Positions 52,934-62,227 of a stretch of DNA of 64,000 bases are shown here, in pieces. Position 1 is the first letter of the stretch. Each line of letters starts with the position of its first letter. Below the pieces are notes generated by a model that was given only the letters and a program-made list of their open reading frames with translations, ran no database searches and had not been told where the DNA came from. The stretch is from Micromonospora sp. Llam0 (GTDB lineage: Bacteria > Actinomycetota > Actinomycetes > Mycobacteriales > Micromonosporaceae): contig NZ_RJJY01000001.1 in assembly GCF_003751085.1 (NCBI RefSeq), positions 1,674,001 through 1,738,000 on the forward strand, written 5' to 3'. Made by a program: the position numbers and the translations under genes.

Positions 52934-54479
52934 GTCGGATACGGCAGCCCGCCGTACCCTGTTGACCGTCAGCGTCGCCGCCGCCATCACCACGATGGAC
53001 ATCACCATCGTGAACGTGGCGCTCGCGGCGATAGCCGCCGACCTGTCGGCCACCTTGCCTCAACTGCAGTGGATGGTCAACGCGTACCCGCTGCTGTTCG
53101 CCGCGTTGCTGTTGGTCGGCGGATCGGTGTCGGACCGTCTCGGCCGGCGGCGGATCTTCGTCGCTGGCGTGGTGCTGTTCACCATCGGTTCGTTGCTGTG
53201 CGGCGTCGCGCCTGCGCCGGGGGTGTTGATCGCAGGGCGGGCTGTGCAGGGCATCGGCGGTGCGCTCATCTTCGCGCCCGCGTTGCCGTTGCTGGCAGCA
53301 GCCTATCCCGGGCAACGGCGCAATGCCGCGATGGGAGTCTTCAGCGCGACCGCCGCTGTCTCCGCGGCGATCGCGCCGCTCGTGGGCGGTGCGCTTGTGT
53401 CGAGCCTCGGTTGGCGGTCCATCTTCCTGGTGAACCTGCTGCCCGGCGCGTTCGTCCTGTTCGGCGCGCTGCGCTGGCTACCGGCCTCCGGCCGGCAGGC
53501 GGGGCGTCGGCTCGACCTGGCCGGGGCTGTGCTGGGGGTGCTGCTGCTCGGCACGGTCAACCTGGCGGTCATCTCCGGTGCGGACGAGGGATGGACGCGA
53601 CCGGTCACGCTCGTCGCGGCCGGGGTTGCGGTCGTCGCCCTGGTGCTGTTCGTCGCCACCGAGCATCGGACCGCTGATCCGATGCTGCAGTTGGCATTGT
53701 TCCGGATCCGGGCCTTCACCGGTGTCAGCGTGCTGAGCTTCCTCACCCGGGCCGTGGGCTTCGGGACGATGCCGTACCTGGTGCTGTGGCTGCAGGGCAT
53801 GCTCGGCTACTCGCCGCTGCAGGCCGGGCTGCAACTGTCGGCCCTGTCGGTGGCGATCGTCGGTGGCAGTCTCGTGGTGGCGCGGCTGCAGCACCGGTAC
53901 GGAACCCGAGCGGTCGTCGTCGCCGGGTTCGTCGCCATCTGCGGGGGATACCTGCTCGTCGCCCGGGTCGGTGCCGAGTCGACCTGGCTGGTCGTGCTGC
54001 CCGGTCTGCTGCTGATCGGCGCCGGCATGGGGCTGCTGTTCGCGCCGCTGATGGGCATCTCGGTGTCGGTGGTGCCGCCTCAGCAGGCAGGCATGGCTAG
54101 CGGTACGGCGAACGCGTTCTTCCCACTCGGCACCGCGGTCGGTGCTGCGGTCTTCGGCGCGGTGCTCGCCGGCCGGGTCGGCTCCGGGCTGTCCGACGAC
54201 GCCGTGCGGTCCGTCGGGGTGTCCGGGCAGACGGCAACGGAGGTACGGGAGCTGGCGTCGGCCGGTCGGTTCACTGATCTGCCGCCCGAGGTGGCGATGC
54301 TGGCCCGGGTCGCCTTCGTCGACGGACTGGCCACGGTCGCCTGGGTGGCCGCGGGGGCGGCGGCCGTCGGAGTCGCGGTGGCGTTGGCGACGGTTCCGTC
54401 CGGACGAGACAGGCCCGCCGTCGCTGCCGGACGAGCATCGACGAACGCCGACGTACGGGCACCGGACGGCGGCGACTGA
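52920..54479 (+). CDS. MFS efflux transporter, 14-helix DHA2 type
   Basis: A membrane protein of about 519 residues: TMDITIVNVALAAIAADL (family motif), QWMVNAYPLLFAALLL, DRLGRRRIFVAG loop, and 14 hydrophobic segments in total. TTG 52920 is the preferred start: GGAGG nine bases upstream, and translation then overlaps the methyltransferase end. It probably exports the finished metallophore. A strong hairpin follows at 54492. Confidence 0.9.
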   Translation: MLPHESDTAARRTLLTVSVAAAITTMDITIVNVALAAIAADLSATLPQLQWMVNAYPLLFAALLLVGGSVSDRLGRRRIFVAGVVLFTIGSLLCGVAPAPGVLIAGRAVQGIGGALIFAPALPLLAAAYPGQRRNAAMGVFSATAAVSAAIAPLVGGALVSSLGWRSIFLVNLLPGAFVLFGALRWLPASGRQAGRRLDLAGAVLGVLLLGTVNLAVISGADEGWTRPVTLVAAGVAVVALVLFVATEHRTADPMLQLALFRIRAFTGVSVLSFLTRAVGFGTMPYLVLWLQGMLGYSPLQAGLQLSALSVAIVGGSLVVARLQHRYGTRAVVVAGFVAICGGYLLVARVGAESTWLVVLPGLLLIGAGMGLLFAPLMGISVSVVPPQQAGMASGTANAFFPLGTAVGAAVFGAVLAGRVGSGLSDDAVRSVGVSGQTATEVRELASAGRFTDLPPEVAMLARVAFVDGLATVAWVAAGAAAVGVAVALATVPSGRDRPAVAAGRASTNADVRAPDGGD

Positions 54480-54491
54480 TCGGGAAGGTCA

Positions 54492-54542
54492 GGCGATGTG
54501 GGTGCCGGTTGCCTGCCACCGGCGGCCGGCACCCACATCGCC
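54492..54542. terminator. Strong hairpin after the MFS gene
   Basis: A 16-17 bp perfect stem (arm GCGATGTGGGTGCCGG at 54493-54508, complement at 54526-54541) with a 17-base loop separates the biosynthetic operon from zur. It lacks a U tract. Confidence 0.8.
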
Positions 54543-54565
54543 ACCGACCTTCCTCACCGCCATTA

Positions 54566-54580
54566 TGATAATGGGTATCG
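54566..54580. promoter_or_regulatory. Degenerate Zur/Fur-type box upstream of zur
   Basis: TGATAATGGGTATCG matches the TGATAATGATTATCA form at 12 of 15 positions and lies 23 bases before the zur GTG. A TTATTGACA stretch follows directly. Autoregulation of zur is a reasonable inference. Confidence 0.55.
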
Positions 54581-54602
54581 TTATTGACAAGGGGGTGGCG
54601 TC

Positions 54603-55016
54603 GTGAAGCAGCCGCCTGCGGAAGCTGGCCGCTCCACCCGCCAGCGCAACGAGATCCTTGCCCTGCTGGCCGCGACCACCGAGTTTCGCAGCGCTCAGCA
54701 TCTGTACGCCGAGCTGCGCGCACAGGGTTCGACCGTCGGTCTGACGACCGTCTACCGGACCCTGCAGGTGTTCGCCAACGCCGGGCAGGTGGACGTGATG
54801 CACGGCGTCGGTGGCGAGCAGCTGTACCGTCGGTGCAGCCAGACCGAGCACCATCACCTGGTCTGCCGGCTGTGCGCCCGTACCGTGGAGGTGGTCGGAC
54901 CACCCACCCAGGAGTGGATCGGCCAGGTCGCCGGCGAACACGGCTTCACCGACGTCAACTACATGCTCGAGCTTTTCGGAGTCTGCACCGACTGCGCCCG
55001 GCACGGCGATGGCTGA
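54603..55016 (+). CDS. zur: Zur-type Fur-family zinc regulator
   Basis: A 137-residue Fur-superfamily regulator. The helix-turn-helix has FRSAQHLYAELRAQGSTVGL and TTVYRTLQVFANAGQVDV, and the metal region EHHHLVCRLC, then the structural zinc pair in FGVCTDC. The CRLC and CTDC pairs and the TVEVVGP segment are as in actinobacterial Zur rather than Fur or Nur. It would repress the boxes at 20013, 41526 and 55783 with bound zinc. GTG 54603 was chosen. The flavin reductase gene overlaps its end by 8 bases. Confidence 0.9.
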   Translation: MKQPPAEAGRSTRQRNEILALLAATTEFRSAQHLYAELRAQGSTVGLTTVYRTLQVFANAGQVDVMHGVGGEQLYRRCSQTEHHHLVCRLCARTVEVVGPPTQEWIGQVAGEHGFTDVNYMLELFGVCTDCARHGDG

Positions 55017-55536
55017 ACGGTCCCGGCCCACGGTGTCGGCAAGCCGGTTCCGCGAACTGATGCGCGCCTACCCGACCGGCGTGGTCGCGGTGACGGCGGC
55101 CACCGACCGGGGGCCGCGCGCCCTGCTGGTCGGCTCCTTCTTCTCCGTCTCTCTCCGGCCGGTGCTGGTCGGGTTCTGCGTGGGGAAGCAGTCCACGACG
55201 TGGCCGGACATCCGCCGGACGGCCCGGTTCGGGATCGGCATCCTCGCTGCCGACCAGGAGGACCTTGGAACGGCGCTCGCCGCGCCCGGCCCGCAACGTC
55301 TGGCCGGAGTGCCGTGGCGGCCGTCCAGTACCGGTGTTCCGGTTCTACCTGGCGTGCTCGCGCACCTGGAATGCGTGCCGGGCGCCGAGCACCGGGCCGG
55401 CGACCACACGATCGTCGTCGCGGAGGTCCGCTCCATCGAAAGCCTGCGCGACCATCAGCCGCTGATCTTCTGCCATCGGACCTTCGGCACCGTCGCCGAC
55501 GCCCGCGGCGGCGAACGGCCGGTGCTGTCCGGCTGA
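55009..55536 (+). CDS. Flavin reductase domain protein
   Basis: A 175-residue protein of the flavin reductase-like family: FRELMRAYPTGVVAVTAATD, the FFSVSLRPVLVGFCVGKQST segment and the C-terminal DHTIVVAEVRSIE stretch typical of reductase partners of two-component monooxygenases. ATG 55009 overlaps zur. The luciferase-like monooxygenase at 37573 is the obvious client in this cluster; a general ferric-flavin role is an alternative. Confidence 0.85.
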   Translation: MAERSRPTVSASRFRELMRAYPTGVVAVTAATDRGPRALLVGSFFSVSLRPVLVGFCVGKQSTTWPDIRRTARFGIGILAADQEDLGTALAAPGPQRLAGVPWRPSSTGVPVLPGVLAHLECVPGAEHRAGDHTIVVAEVRSIESLRDHQPLIFCHRTFGTVADARGGERPVLSG

Positions 55537-55782
55537 TCGCCAACGTTCGGCGGGAGAGTTGATCGCGGACATGTGCGACGAGCCCTGGTGCGGCCCGTGT
55601 GCCGCTGTCTGCGTCGTCGGTAGCCCGGTTGACGGCGGCCAGTGGCGCTGAATGCTCGTCGCGCTCCCGGCGGTTCGGCTCCTCGGTGAATGGTTCGAGC
55701 CATGCGGGGTCGCGGTCGGGTGTTGGCCCGGGATCTGGCCAGATCGTCTTGACAGGGCGGCGGTCCGCCGCTTAGATCAAGA

Positions 55783-55797
55783 TGAAAGTCATTTTCA
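55783..55797. promoter_or_regulatory. Zur box upstream of the surface-protein genes
   Basis: TGAAAGTCATTTTCA is the best match in the window to the actinobacterial Zur consensus (13 of 15). It lies 100 bases before the ATG at 55897. The region 55537-55782 between the flavin reductase and this box shows no gene I can support. Confidence 0.82.
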
Positions 55798-55896
55798 TTA
55801 GTGCCGCTAATGTGTGACGTGCTGGAAGGAGCCGTTGTTCCTCCACTGCGTACTCCTCAGTGGCTTCAACCCCAGTTAGTGAGAGGCGGCCGAGAC

Positions 55897-56568
55897 ATGG
55901 CTGTTGTCCAGACACTGAGGAACGCTGGCCTTCTGCGCTCCGCGAGGCGGCGCACGGTGGGCGCGTTCGCGGCCGGCGCCTGCGGATTCCTGTTGGCCGT
56001 AGCGGCAGGGTCGCCCGCCCAAGCGGGCGTCTACGCCACCAACGACATCACCGCCGGTCACATCGACATCGTCAACATCGAGTGCCCGTCCAGCCCGACG
56101 CTCGCGCTGACCACGAAGATCGGTTCGGGCACGCCGATCAACCCGGTCGACATGCACAACTACGCGTTCGTCTACGACGACCTGAGCACCGCCGTGACCT
56201 GGGTGCCGACGACCGGGACCGCCGGATACTGGAAGATCGACATCGGTCCGGCCACCCAGTCGTCCGCTCCCTGGGTCGGGTTCAACTTCGAAGGTTCCTG
56301 CCCGGGAAGTGGGGCGGTGTGGATGAGCGCCGCCGGCGCGAACCCAGGTGACGTCCGCCTGTTCAACTCGGCAGGCTCGCAGGTGCTGGGCACGTCGTCG
56401 GGCACGTTCACGCTCGGGTCGGGAGCTCACAACCACTTCGAGTGGCGCTTCTACGCGCCATCGAAGGCGACCACCGCGCAGACCTACAACCTGTACTTCG
56501 GATTCTCCACCTCCGCGCCGCTGTCCACGCAGAACTGGCTGGCAGCGAAGTTCGTGATCGTTCCCTGA
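55897..56568 (+). CDS. Secreted choice-of-anchor M domain protein, single domain
   Basis: A 223-residue exported protein. The signal has RSARRRTVGAFAAGACGFLL and cleavage near SPAQA-GVYA. The mature part has one surface-anchored-protein (choice-of-anchor M) domain: AGHIDIVNIECPSS at the start and AHNHFEWRFYAPS near the end, the conserved His cluster. In actinobacteria this domain family accompanies zinc/manganese ABC systems. ATG 55897 was chosen since it starts right before the signal. A Zur box precedes the gene. Extracellular zinc capture is inferred. Confidence 0.82.
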   Translation: MAVVQTLRNAGLLRSARRRTVGAFAAGACGFLLAVAAGSPAQAGVYATNDITAGHIDIVNIECPSSPTLALTTKIGSGTPINPVDMHNYAFVYDDLSTAVTWVPTTGTAGYWKIDIGPATQSSAPWVGFNFEGSCPGSGAVWMSAAGANPGDVRLFNSAGSQVLGTSSGTFTLGSGAHNHFEWRFYAPSKATTAQTYNLYFGFSTSAPLSTQNWLAAKFVIVP

Positions 56569-56572
56569 TCGG

Positions 56573-56605
56573 AGCGGGGGCGGCCGTGACACGGCCGCCC
56601 CCGCT
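56573..56605. terminator. 14-bp perfect hairpin between the two surface-protein genes
   Basis: Arm AGCGGGGGCGGCCG (56573-56586), loop TGACA, complementary arm 56592-56605. No U tract. It may end or attenuate transcription so that the short protein is made in excess over the long one. Confidence 0.75.
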
Positions 56606-56646
56606 ACCCGGATGGCGACCGGTCCGTGCAGCAGAAAGGAACACCC

Positions 56647-59600
56647 GTGCAGTCTCTTGGGCAGTGTCGGTGGACACCGAGGTCGACGTATGCGGCGCTG
56701 GCGGCGGCCGCTGTCGTGGCCGCGCTGATTTCCGCCCCGACACCGGCCGCCGCCACCGTGCCGGCGGAGGTCTCCGCAGGTGAGTACGAGTTGACCTCGT
56801 ATCCGGTCAAGCGTGGTGGGCTCACGATCGGCCTCGCCGACCGTGGTGAGATCACCGAGGTCACGGGGGAGACGCTCACGTTCCGGCTGCCGAGTCAGGC
56901 GTCCTACCCGGTGCCTGACTCCGACGCGTACGCCTGGCTCGGCGCGGCGGGATCGCCCGGCTACGCGACCGAAGGCTGGCTGACCGGTTCGTCGGCGGTC
57001 AAACTGTCGCTGTCCACCCGGGGCGTCGCGGGCTACGACTACTACGACGACCTGCTCGCCGACGGCGGCCGGATGTCCTTCGCCTTCTCGGAGGTGACCG
57101 GTCCGGGCGACTTCGCCTTCTACCAGATCTCCGACCTGCCGTTCCTGTCCCCGGAGCCGAACGCCCCGGCCGGCGCGCGGTTCGGCACCGGGGTCCAGCG
57201 CGACGGCGCCCCGCAGGGGTCGACCCCCGTCGAGCTGGCACCCCGGACGACGATCAACGACCGCTTCCGCTTCTCGGCGGCCGGGATGTTCTGCCTGACC
57301 GTGACGACGAGCGCACCGTTGTCGGACGGCACCACCGCGAGCGCCACGGTGCGGCTGCGAGTGGCGGTCGGCGACGAGATCGCCTCCGACGCCGGGTGCG
57401 GTGACACCCCCGACGACACCGATCCCGGTGATCCGACCGATCCGACCGATCCGACGGATCCCACCGATCCGACGGATCCCGGTGGTCCGTCGGTCGCCGA
57501 CTGGGTGGTCCGCGACGGCCACATCGACGCCGTCGCGGCACGGATCGACCCGGTCGACGGTGTGGACACGTTGTCGCTGCAGGCCAGGTACGACGTACCC
57601 GGCGAGTTGCGGACCGAGTGGATCGAGTACGACGACCTGGTCGTGGTCGTTCCGGACTCCGTCACGCTGACGACGCCTGCCGTGTACGGCGGCGGTGACG
57701 ACTGGTCGTTCATCGCCCCGCCGGCCACGTCGTACTGGAACCTGCCGCTGGGCCAGCAGGCCGGCGCGCCGTGGGCCGGGCTCAGCACCGAGTCACCGAC
57801 CCTGGCCGGGCTGGCACAGGACCGGGTGCTGTGGCGGGTCGACGCCGTCACCGGGCCGGGCGACCAGCCAGCCCCCGGCGACGTCGTGCTGTGGGAGGGC
57901 CAACCCCAGCGGGCGGGCATCGGAATGGAGCGCATCGACCTGCCGGTGTTCAGCACGAAACTCGGCCTACCGGCGGCGCGCTGGGTGCCGTTGCACACCC
58001 ACGCCCACTTCAACTGGTCGATCACCGGGCCCGGTGTCTACTGCGTCGCGATGACCCTCGAGGCGCAGACCGCGCCGGGCCGGCGGGTCGCCGCCGCGCA
58101 GCAGCTCACCCTCGCGGTCGGCGACGACGTCGACGCGTCCACCGTCACGCCGTGCGGGCGGACCCGGGACTACCCAGAGCGCGGCGCCGCCGCGCCGGCA
58201 CCGGACCCGGTGTCGACGCCGTCGGTGCTCGGCGCGGCCGCGTCCTCCCTGGTCAGCACGATCGCTGAGGCAGGCCTGGAGACCCAGCTCGCGGTCCTCG
58301 ACCCGACGCTGGCCGCACCGGGCGTGCCCCACGACCCGGAGAGCGTGATTTTCCACCGTCCGGCTGCGTTGTTCCGGGCCGGCACCGGCAACGTGCCCGG
58401 CTTCGACACCGGCGTGTACGGCAACTCCATGCAGGTGATCCGCTGGGACACCACCGGAGTCCGGCCGGAGCAGCTCGACGGTGACCTGCGATGGTCGCTG
58501 CACTCGGTGGCGGGTCCGGGCAACGTCGCGCTGTCGCACGGCCCCACCCAGACCGGGCCGTTCGTGTTCAACACCGCCACCGGTCAGCGCGAGCCGCACC
58601 AGTTGTGGCCGGGTGCCGGTAGCGGTGAGACGAACAGCGCCGTCCTGTGGTCCTTCAGCCGGCCGGGGAAGTACTGCCTGACCCTGGAGTGGGCGGCGGA
58701 CCTGCCCGGCGGCCGTGAAGCGGTGGATCGTAAGACGCTCACGTTCGTCGTCGACGGCCCACTCGACCCCACCGTCCGCGCCAACCTCGACGGCACCTAC
58801 CCCGGTGCCGCCTTCACCCACGATAACGAAACGTTGACGAAGACCTGTGTCGACGGTGGACGGCCTACGCGGCCTGAGGAGGTGCCCGTCCCCGGCGGTG
58901 AACCTGATCCGGTCGACGACCCCTGGAACGTGCCGAACTGGTCCCGGACCGCGTCCGGTGCGGTCATCCTCAACCGCGGGCACGTCGACATCGCCTCGAC
59001 CCTCGACGAGGGCGGGCTCCGTACCCGGGTGAAGGACACCACCACCGAGGGGATGTCCCACTCACCCGACGGCAACGCCGCGTACTGGCATGAGACGTCG
59101 GACGTGGTGCTGCAGCTGCTTCCGGAGTCCGCGACAACCGTGCCGGATGAGGCGTACACCTTCATCGGACCGGTCGGCAGCCGGATCTGGAACCTGCCGC
59201 AGACCGAACAGCCAGGACTGCTGTGGCCGGGCTGGTCCGCGGAGACGATCCGCCCGGCCGACCTCCTCGGAGGCGGTCTGAACTGGTCACTCACCGCGGC
59301 CCGTGGACCCGGTGACGTCTTCGTCCACCAGACCGGCCCGCTCGGTGCTCCGGTGCACGTCTTCGACTCCGCCAACGGGCTGCCGGACACGACCCGCATC
59401 GGCGCCGACTCGCATGTGCACGCCAACTGGACGTTCACGGCGCAGGGCAGCTACTGCCTCGCGTTCGCACGCACCGGCAGCCGGTCCGACGGCACCGCGC
59501 TGTCGGACGCCTTCACCCTGGCGGTCGTCGTCGGTGAGGTCGACCCGACCGGCGTCGACCCGCAGGGCTGCGCCGACCTGCTGCCCGGGGACGACCCGGA

Positions 59601-60273
59601 CCCGGGGGACGATCCGTGGATCGTGCCGAACTGGTCCCGGACCGCATCCGGTGCGGTCATCCTCAACCGTGGCTACGTCGACATCGCCTCGGCTCTCGAC
59701 GACGGGCTGCGCACCACGGTGCGCGACCTGACGGTCGAAGGGCTCGCCCACTCCCCGCAGAGCAACGCCGCGTACCTGCACGAAACCTCGGACGTGGTGC
59801 TCCAGCTGCTTCCGGCGGCCCGGACAGCGGTGCCGAACCAGACGTACTCCTTCATCGGACCGGTGGGCACCCAGGTCTGGGGTCTGCCGCAGGCCGAACA
59901 GGCGGGCCTGCTCTGGCTGGGCTGGTCCGCGAAGACCATCGGTCCGGCCGACCTCGCCGGGCACGGGCTGTCCTGGTCGTTGACGGCCGTCGACGGACCC
60001 GGTGACGTCTTCGTCTATCAGACCGGCCCGTTCGGTGCTCCGGTGCACGTCTTCGACTCCGCCGACGGGTTGGCGGACACGACCCGGATCGGCGCGGGCA
60101 CCTACGCGCACGCCAACTGGATGTTCACGGCGCAGGGCAGTTACTGCCTCGCGTTCGAACGCACTGGCAGCCGGTCCGACGGCACCGCGCTGTCGGACGC
60201 CTTCACCCTGGCGGTCGTCGTCGGTGAGGTCGACCCGACCGGCGTCGACCCCCACGACTGCTACGGTTCGTAA
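56647..60273 (+). CDS. Secreted multi-repeat choice-of-anchor M protein
   Basis: About 1208 residues with a signal peptide (AALAAAAVVAALISAPTPAA). Five repeats of the surface-anchored-protein domain lie roughly at 56790-57400, 57510-58160, 58240-58840, 58950-59570 and 59640-60260. Repeats 2, 4 and 5 keep the His motif (HTHAHFNW, HVHANW, YAHANW) and repeats 4 and 5 are near-duplicates; 1 and 3 lack it. A TDP-repeat linker joins repeats 1 and 2. No LPxTG or C-terminal membrane anchor is visible. GTG 56647 has AGAAAGGA upstream. Likely cell-surface zinc binding, by context. Confidence 0.85.
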   Translation: MQSLGQCRWTPRSTYAALAAAAVVAALISAPTPAAATVPAEVSAGEYELTSYPVKRGGLTIGLADRGEITEVTGETLTFRLPSQASYPVPDSDAYAWLGAAGSPGYATEGWLTGSSAVKLSLSTRGVAGYDYYDDLLADGGRMSFAFSEVTGPGDFAFYQISDLPFLSPEPNAPAGARFGTGVQRDGAPQGSTPVELAPRTTINDRFRFSAAGMFCLTVTTSAPLSDGTTASATVRLRVAVGDEIASDAGCGDTPDDTDPGDPTDPTDPTDPTDPTDPGGPSVADWVVRDGHIDAVAARIDPVDGVDTLSLQARYDVPGELRTEWIEYDDLVVVVPDSVTLTTPAVYGGGDDWSFIAPPATSYWNLPLGQQAGAPWAGLSTESPTLAGLAQDRVLWRVDAVTGPGDQPAPGDVVLWEGQPQRAGIGMERIDLPVFSTKLGLPAARWVPLHTHAHFNWSITGPGVYCVAMTLEAQTAPGRRVAAAQQLTLAVGDDVDASTVTPCGRTRDYPERGAAAPAPDPVSTPSVLGAAASSLVSTIAEAGLETQLAVLDPTLAAPGVPHDPESVIFHRPAALFRAGTGNVPGFDTGVYGNSMQVIRWDTTGVRPEQLDGDLRWSLHSVAGPGNVALSHGPTQTGPFVFNTATGQREPHQLWPGAGSGETNSAVLWSFSRPGKYCLTLEWAADLPGGREAVDRKTLTFVVDGPLDPTVRANLDGTYPGAAFTHDNETLTKTCVDGGRPTRPEEVPVPGGEPDPVDDPWNVPNWSRTASGAVILNRGHVDIASTLDEGGLRTRVKDTTTEGMSHSPDGNAAYWHETSDVVLQLLPESATTVPDEAYTFIGPVGSRIWNLPQTEQPGLLWPGWSAETIRPADLLGGGLNWSLTAARGPGDVFVHQTGPLGAPVHVFDSANGLPDTTRIGADSHVHANWTFTAQGSYCLAFARTGSRSDGTALSDAFTLAVVVGEVDPTGVDPQGCADLLPGDDPDPGDDPWIVPNWSRTASGAVILNRGYVDIASALDDGLRTTVRDLTVEGLAHSPQSNAAYLHETSDVVLQLLPAARTAVPNQTYSFIGPVGTQVWGLPQAEQAGLLWLGWSAKTIGPADLAGHGLSWSLTAVDGPGDVFVYQTGPFGAPVHVFDSADGLADTTRIGAGTYAHANWMFTAQGSYCLAFERTGSRSDGTALSDAFTLAVVVGEVDPTGVDPHDCYGS

Positions 60274-60329
60274 CTGTTCAAGGGCCCATCGCCGATCTGG
60301 GCGGCGGGTCCGGGGAAGGAGAGTCTCCG

Positions 60330-61049
60330 TTGCTCGATCATTATCAGGACTCCGGCGAGTTTCTCGACCTGCTGAGCGTCGATGCCTGGCGGGCGCTGCG
60401 GGCACCGGTCCGGCAGGCGCTCACCGGTGCCCGTGCCGACGCGCCCGCTGTGGACCTGGGCGCGGGTAGCGGGCGTGGCGTTCAGATCCTGGCCGAGTCC
60501 GTACCGGGATGCGACATCATCGCGGTCGAACCGTCGCCGGTGCAGCGAGCGGCCCTGCACGCGCGGATCGTCGACGATCCTGATCTCGCTTCCCGCACGA
60601 GCGTGGTCGCCGCGACCGCCGAGCAGGTCGATCTGCCGGAGACGATCGGTGCGGCGCTGGCGATCAACATGATCGGCCATCTGTCGGTGGCGGACCGCCG
60701 GATGCTCTGGCAGCGGCTGGCCATCCGGCTGCGGGCCGGTACCCCACTGGTGGTGAACCTGCAGCCGCCGTCGGAAGCGGTCGCGGTCGGCGAAGCCGAG
60801 TTCACTACGGTACGAGTCGGTCGGTTGCGCTACCGCGGGAGCGGATCCGCGCAACCGGCCGGGCCCGGTCAGGTCACGTGGCGGATGCGCTACCAGGTGC
60901 TCGACGACGAGGACCAGCCGGTGCGTGAGGTCTCGGCCGAGTACCCCTGGCAGGTGATGTCGCAGGCTGAGCTGCTCGACGAACTGTCAGCTGCGGGGTT
61001 CACCACCGAGGTCGGCCAACTCGGCATCGTGCGCGCGGTCCGGGCCTGA
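60330..61049 (+). CDS. Class I SAM-dependent methyltransferase, third paralogue
   Basis: A 239-residue methyltransferase: AVDLGAGSGRGVQILAES (motif I), IIAVEPSPVQRAALHARIVD, AALAINMIGHLSVADRRMLW. The layout and the IGHLSVADRRMLWQRLA segment match the enzymes at 48250 (C-terminal half) and 52202, but it is more divergent. TTG 60330 has GAAGGAG upstream. It ends the metallophore region; the target is unknown. Confidence 0.85.
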   Translation: MLDHYQDSGEFLDLLSVDAWRALRAPVRQALTGARADAPAVDLGAGSGRGVQILAESVPGCDIIAVEPSPVQRAALHARIVDDPDLASRTSVVAATAEQVDLPETIGAALAINMIGHLSVADRRMLWQRLAIRLRAGTPLVVNLQPPSEAVAVGEAEFTTVRVGRLRYRGSGSAQPAGPGQVTWRMRYQVLDDEDQPVREVSAEYPWQVMSQAELLDELSAAGFTTEVGQLGIVRAVRA

Positions 61050-61157
61050 GCAGCCCTTGGCCGTAGGCGCGGTTCCCCAGCTGGTTGTCCGGCGACAGAA
61101 CGACCGCCAGCGGCGGCCAGGATCCCGTTGGCGGGCTTCCCGGACCTATCCCGGCAC

Positions 61158-62096
61158 TTGAGCGCTTCCTCGGCGGCCGTCCCCCGTACGGCTACCAGCT
61201 CGCCGACGCCGGCCCGCATCCGAACCCGAGCAAGGCGGCCGACGACTGCACCGCCTCGAACCCGACCCGCTCACCGTGCCGGTCGTCGCCCGGATCTATC
61301 GCGAGTTTCTCGCTGGCTCGGGCATCTACGCCATCGCCGAAGGACTCACCCGCGACGGTATCCCTTCACCATCTGCGGCTGACCCCCGGCGCAACCCCCA
61401 TCGACATGGCAACGCCTGGGCCAAGAGCGCCGTACGCGTGATCCTGTCCAACCCCCGCTACACCGGCCGTCAGGTCTGGAACCGGCAACGCAAAGCCGAG
61501 ATCCTCATCGACATCGAGGACGTCGCCCTCGGCCACGAAACGAAGATGCGGTGGAACCCCGCCCGCGAGACGCCAACAGCATCGCTCACCCCCGCAGCCT
61601 CTACGTCCGCGAGGACAGGATCATCGAACAGGTCGATCCCTGGATCAGTAGGGCGTTCAGACCCGCCACCCTGCAAGCCATCGCCGACGCCAAACACAAC
61701 GACGCCGACCAGCAGCACATCGCCGTCGCCCGCGAGAAGCTCGCCATCATCCAGACCAAGCTCGACCGCTACCGGGCCGCGCTCGAAGCGGGCACCGACC
61801 CGGCACTCGTCCAGCAATGGACCACCCAGGTCCAAGCGGAGACGGCCACCGCAGAGGCTGAGCTACGCCAGGTCACTGGCCGCCGCGCCATGACCCCCGC
61901 CGAGATCCAGACCGTGGTCGAGGAGCTCTCCGGCATCGCCAACGTCTTGCGCACCGCCGACCCCGTCGACAAGGCCCAGGTCTACCAGCAGCTCGGACTC
62001 AGGCTCACATACAAACCAGGCCTCCGCATCATCGAAGCGGAGGCCAACCCTGATGGATCATGTACTGAGCTGATCTCAGCGACGCGAATGTGTTGA
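61158..62096 (+). pseudogene. Large serine recombinase remnant, frameshifted
   Basis: FLGGRPPYGYQLADAGPHPN starts mid-protein, then the frame shifts to VVARIYREFLAGSGIYAIAE, LSNPRYTGRQVWNRQRKAE, then shifts again to HPRSLYVREDRIIEQVDPW and a coiled-coil tail to a stop at 62096. The catalytic resolvase domain and the zinc ribbon are missing. It is related to the recombinase at 17070 and marks an old integration event at the far side of the cluster. Confidence 0.8.
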
Positions 62097-62204
62097 TTGG
62101 CGCGACACGGACGAAGCCGGTGAAGTCGGGCGGTGCTGGAGGAGGGCGTGGGGCCCTCGGTAGGTAGTTCTCACCACAAGATCACCTACCGGTGAGGACC
62201 CCAC

Positions 62205-62227
62205 GTGATCGCATATCGTGCCACGCT
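62205..62227 (+). pseudogene. Start of a transposase gene cut by a group II intron
   Basis: GTG ATC GCA TAT CGT GCC ACG CT gives VIAYRATL, the opening of a transposase type common in actinobacteria, with a GGTGAGG Shine-Dalgarno upstream. The intron starts right after. The body of the gene is outside the window or lost. Confidence 0.45.

Noticed and set aside
57420..57485. Short gatccgaccgat tandem repeats considered as a CRISPR or origin iteron
   Set aside because: They encode an in-frame Thr-Asp-Pro linker in the secreted repeat protein; there are no spacers and no replication gene nearby.
19651..61049. Search for a salicylate or isochorismate synthase
   Set aside because: No chorismate-binding fold protein is present among the genes, so a salicylate starter cannot be explained from this window.
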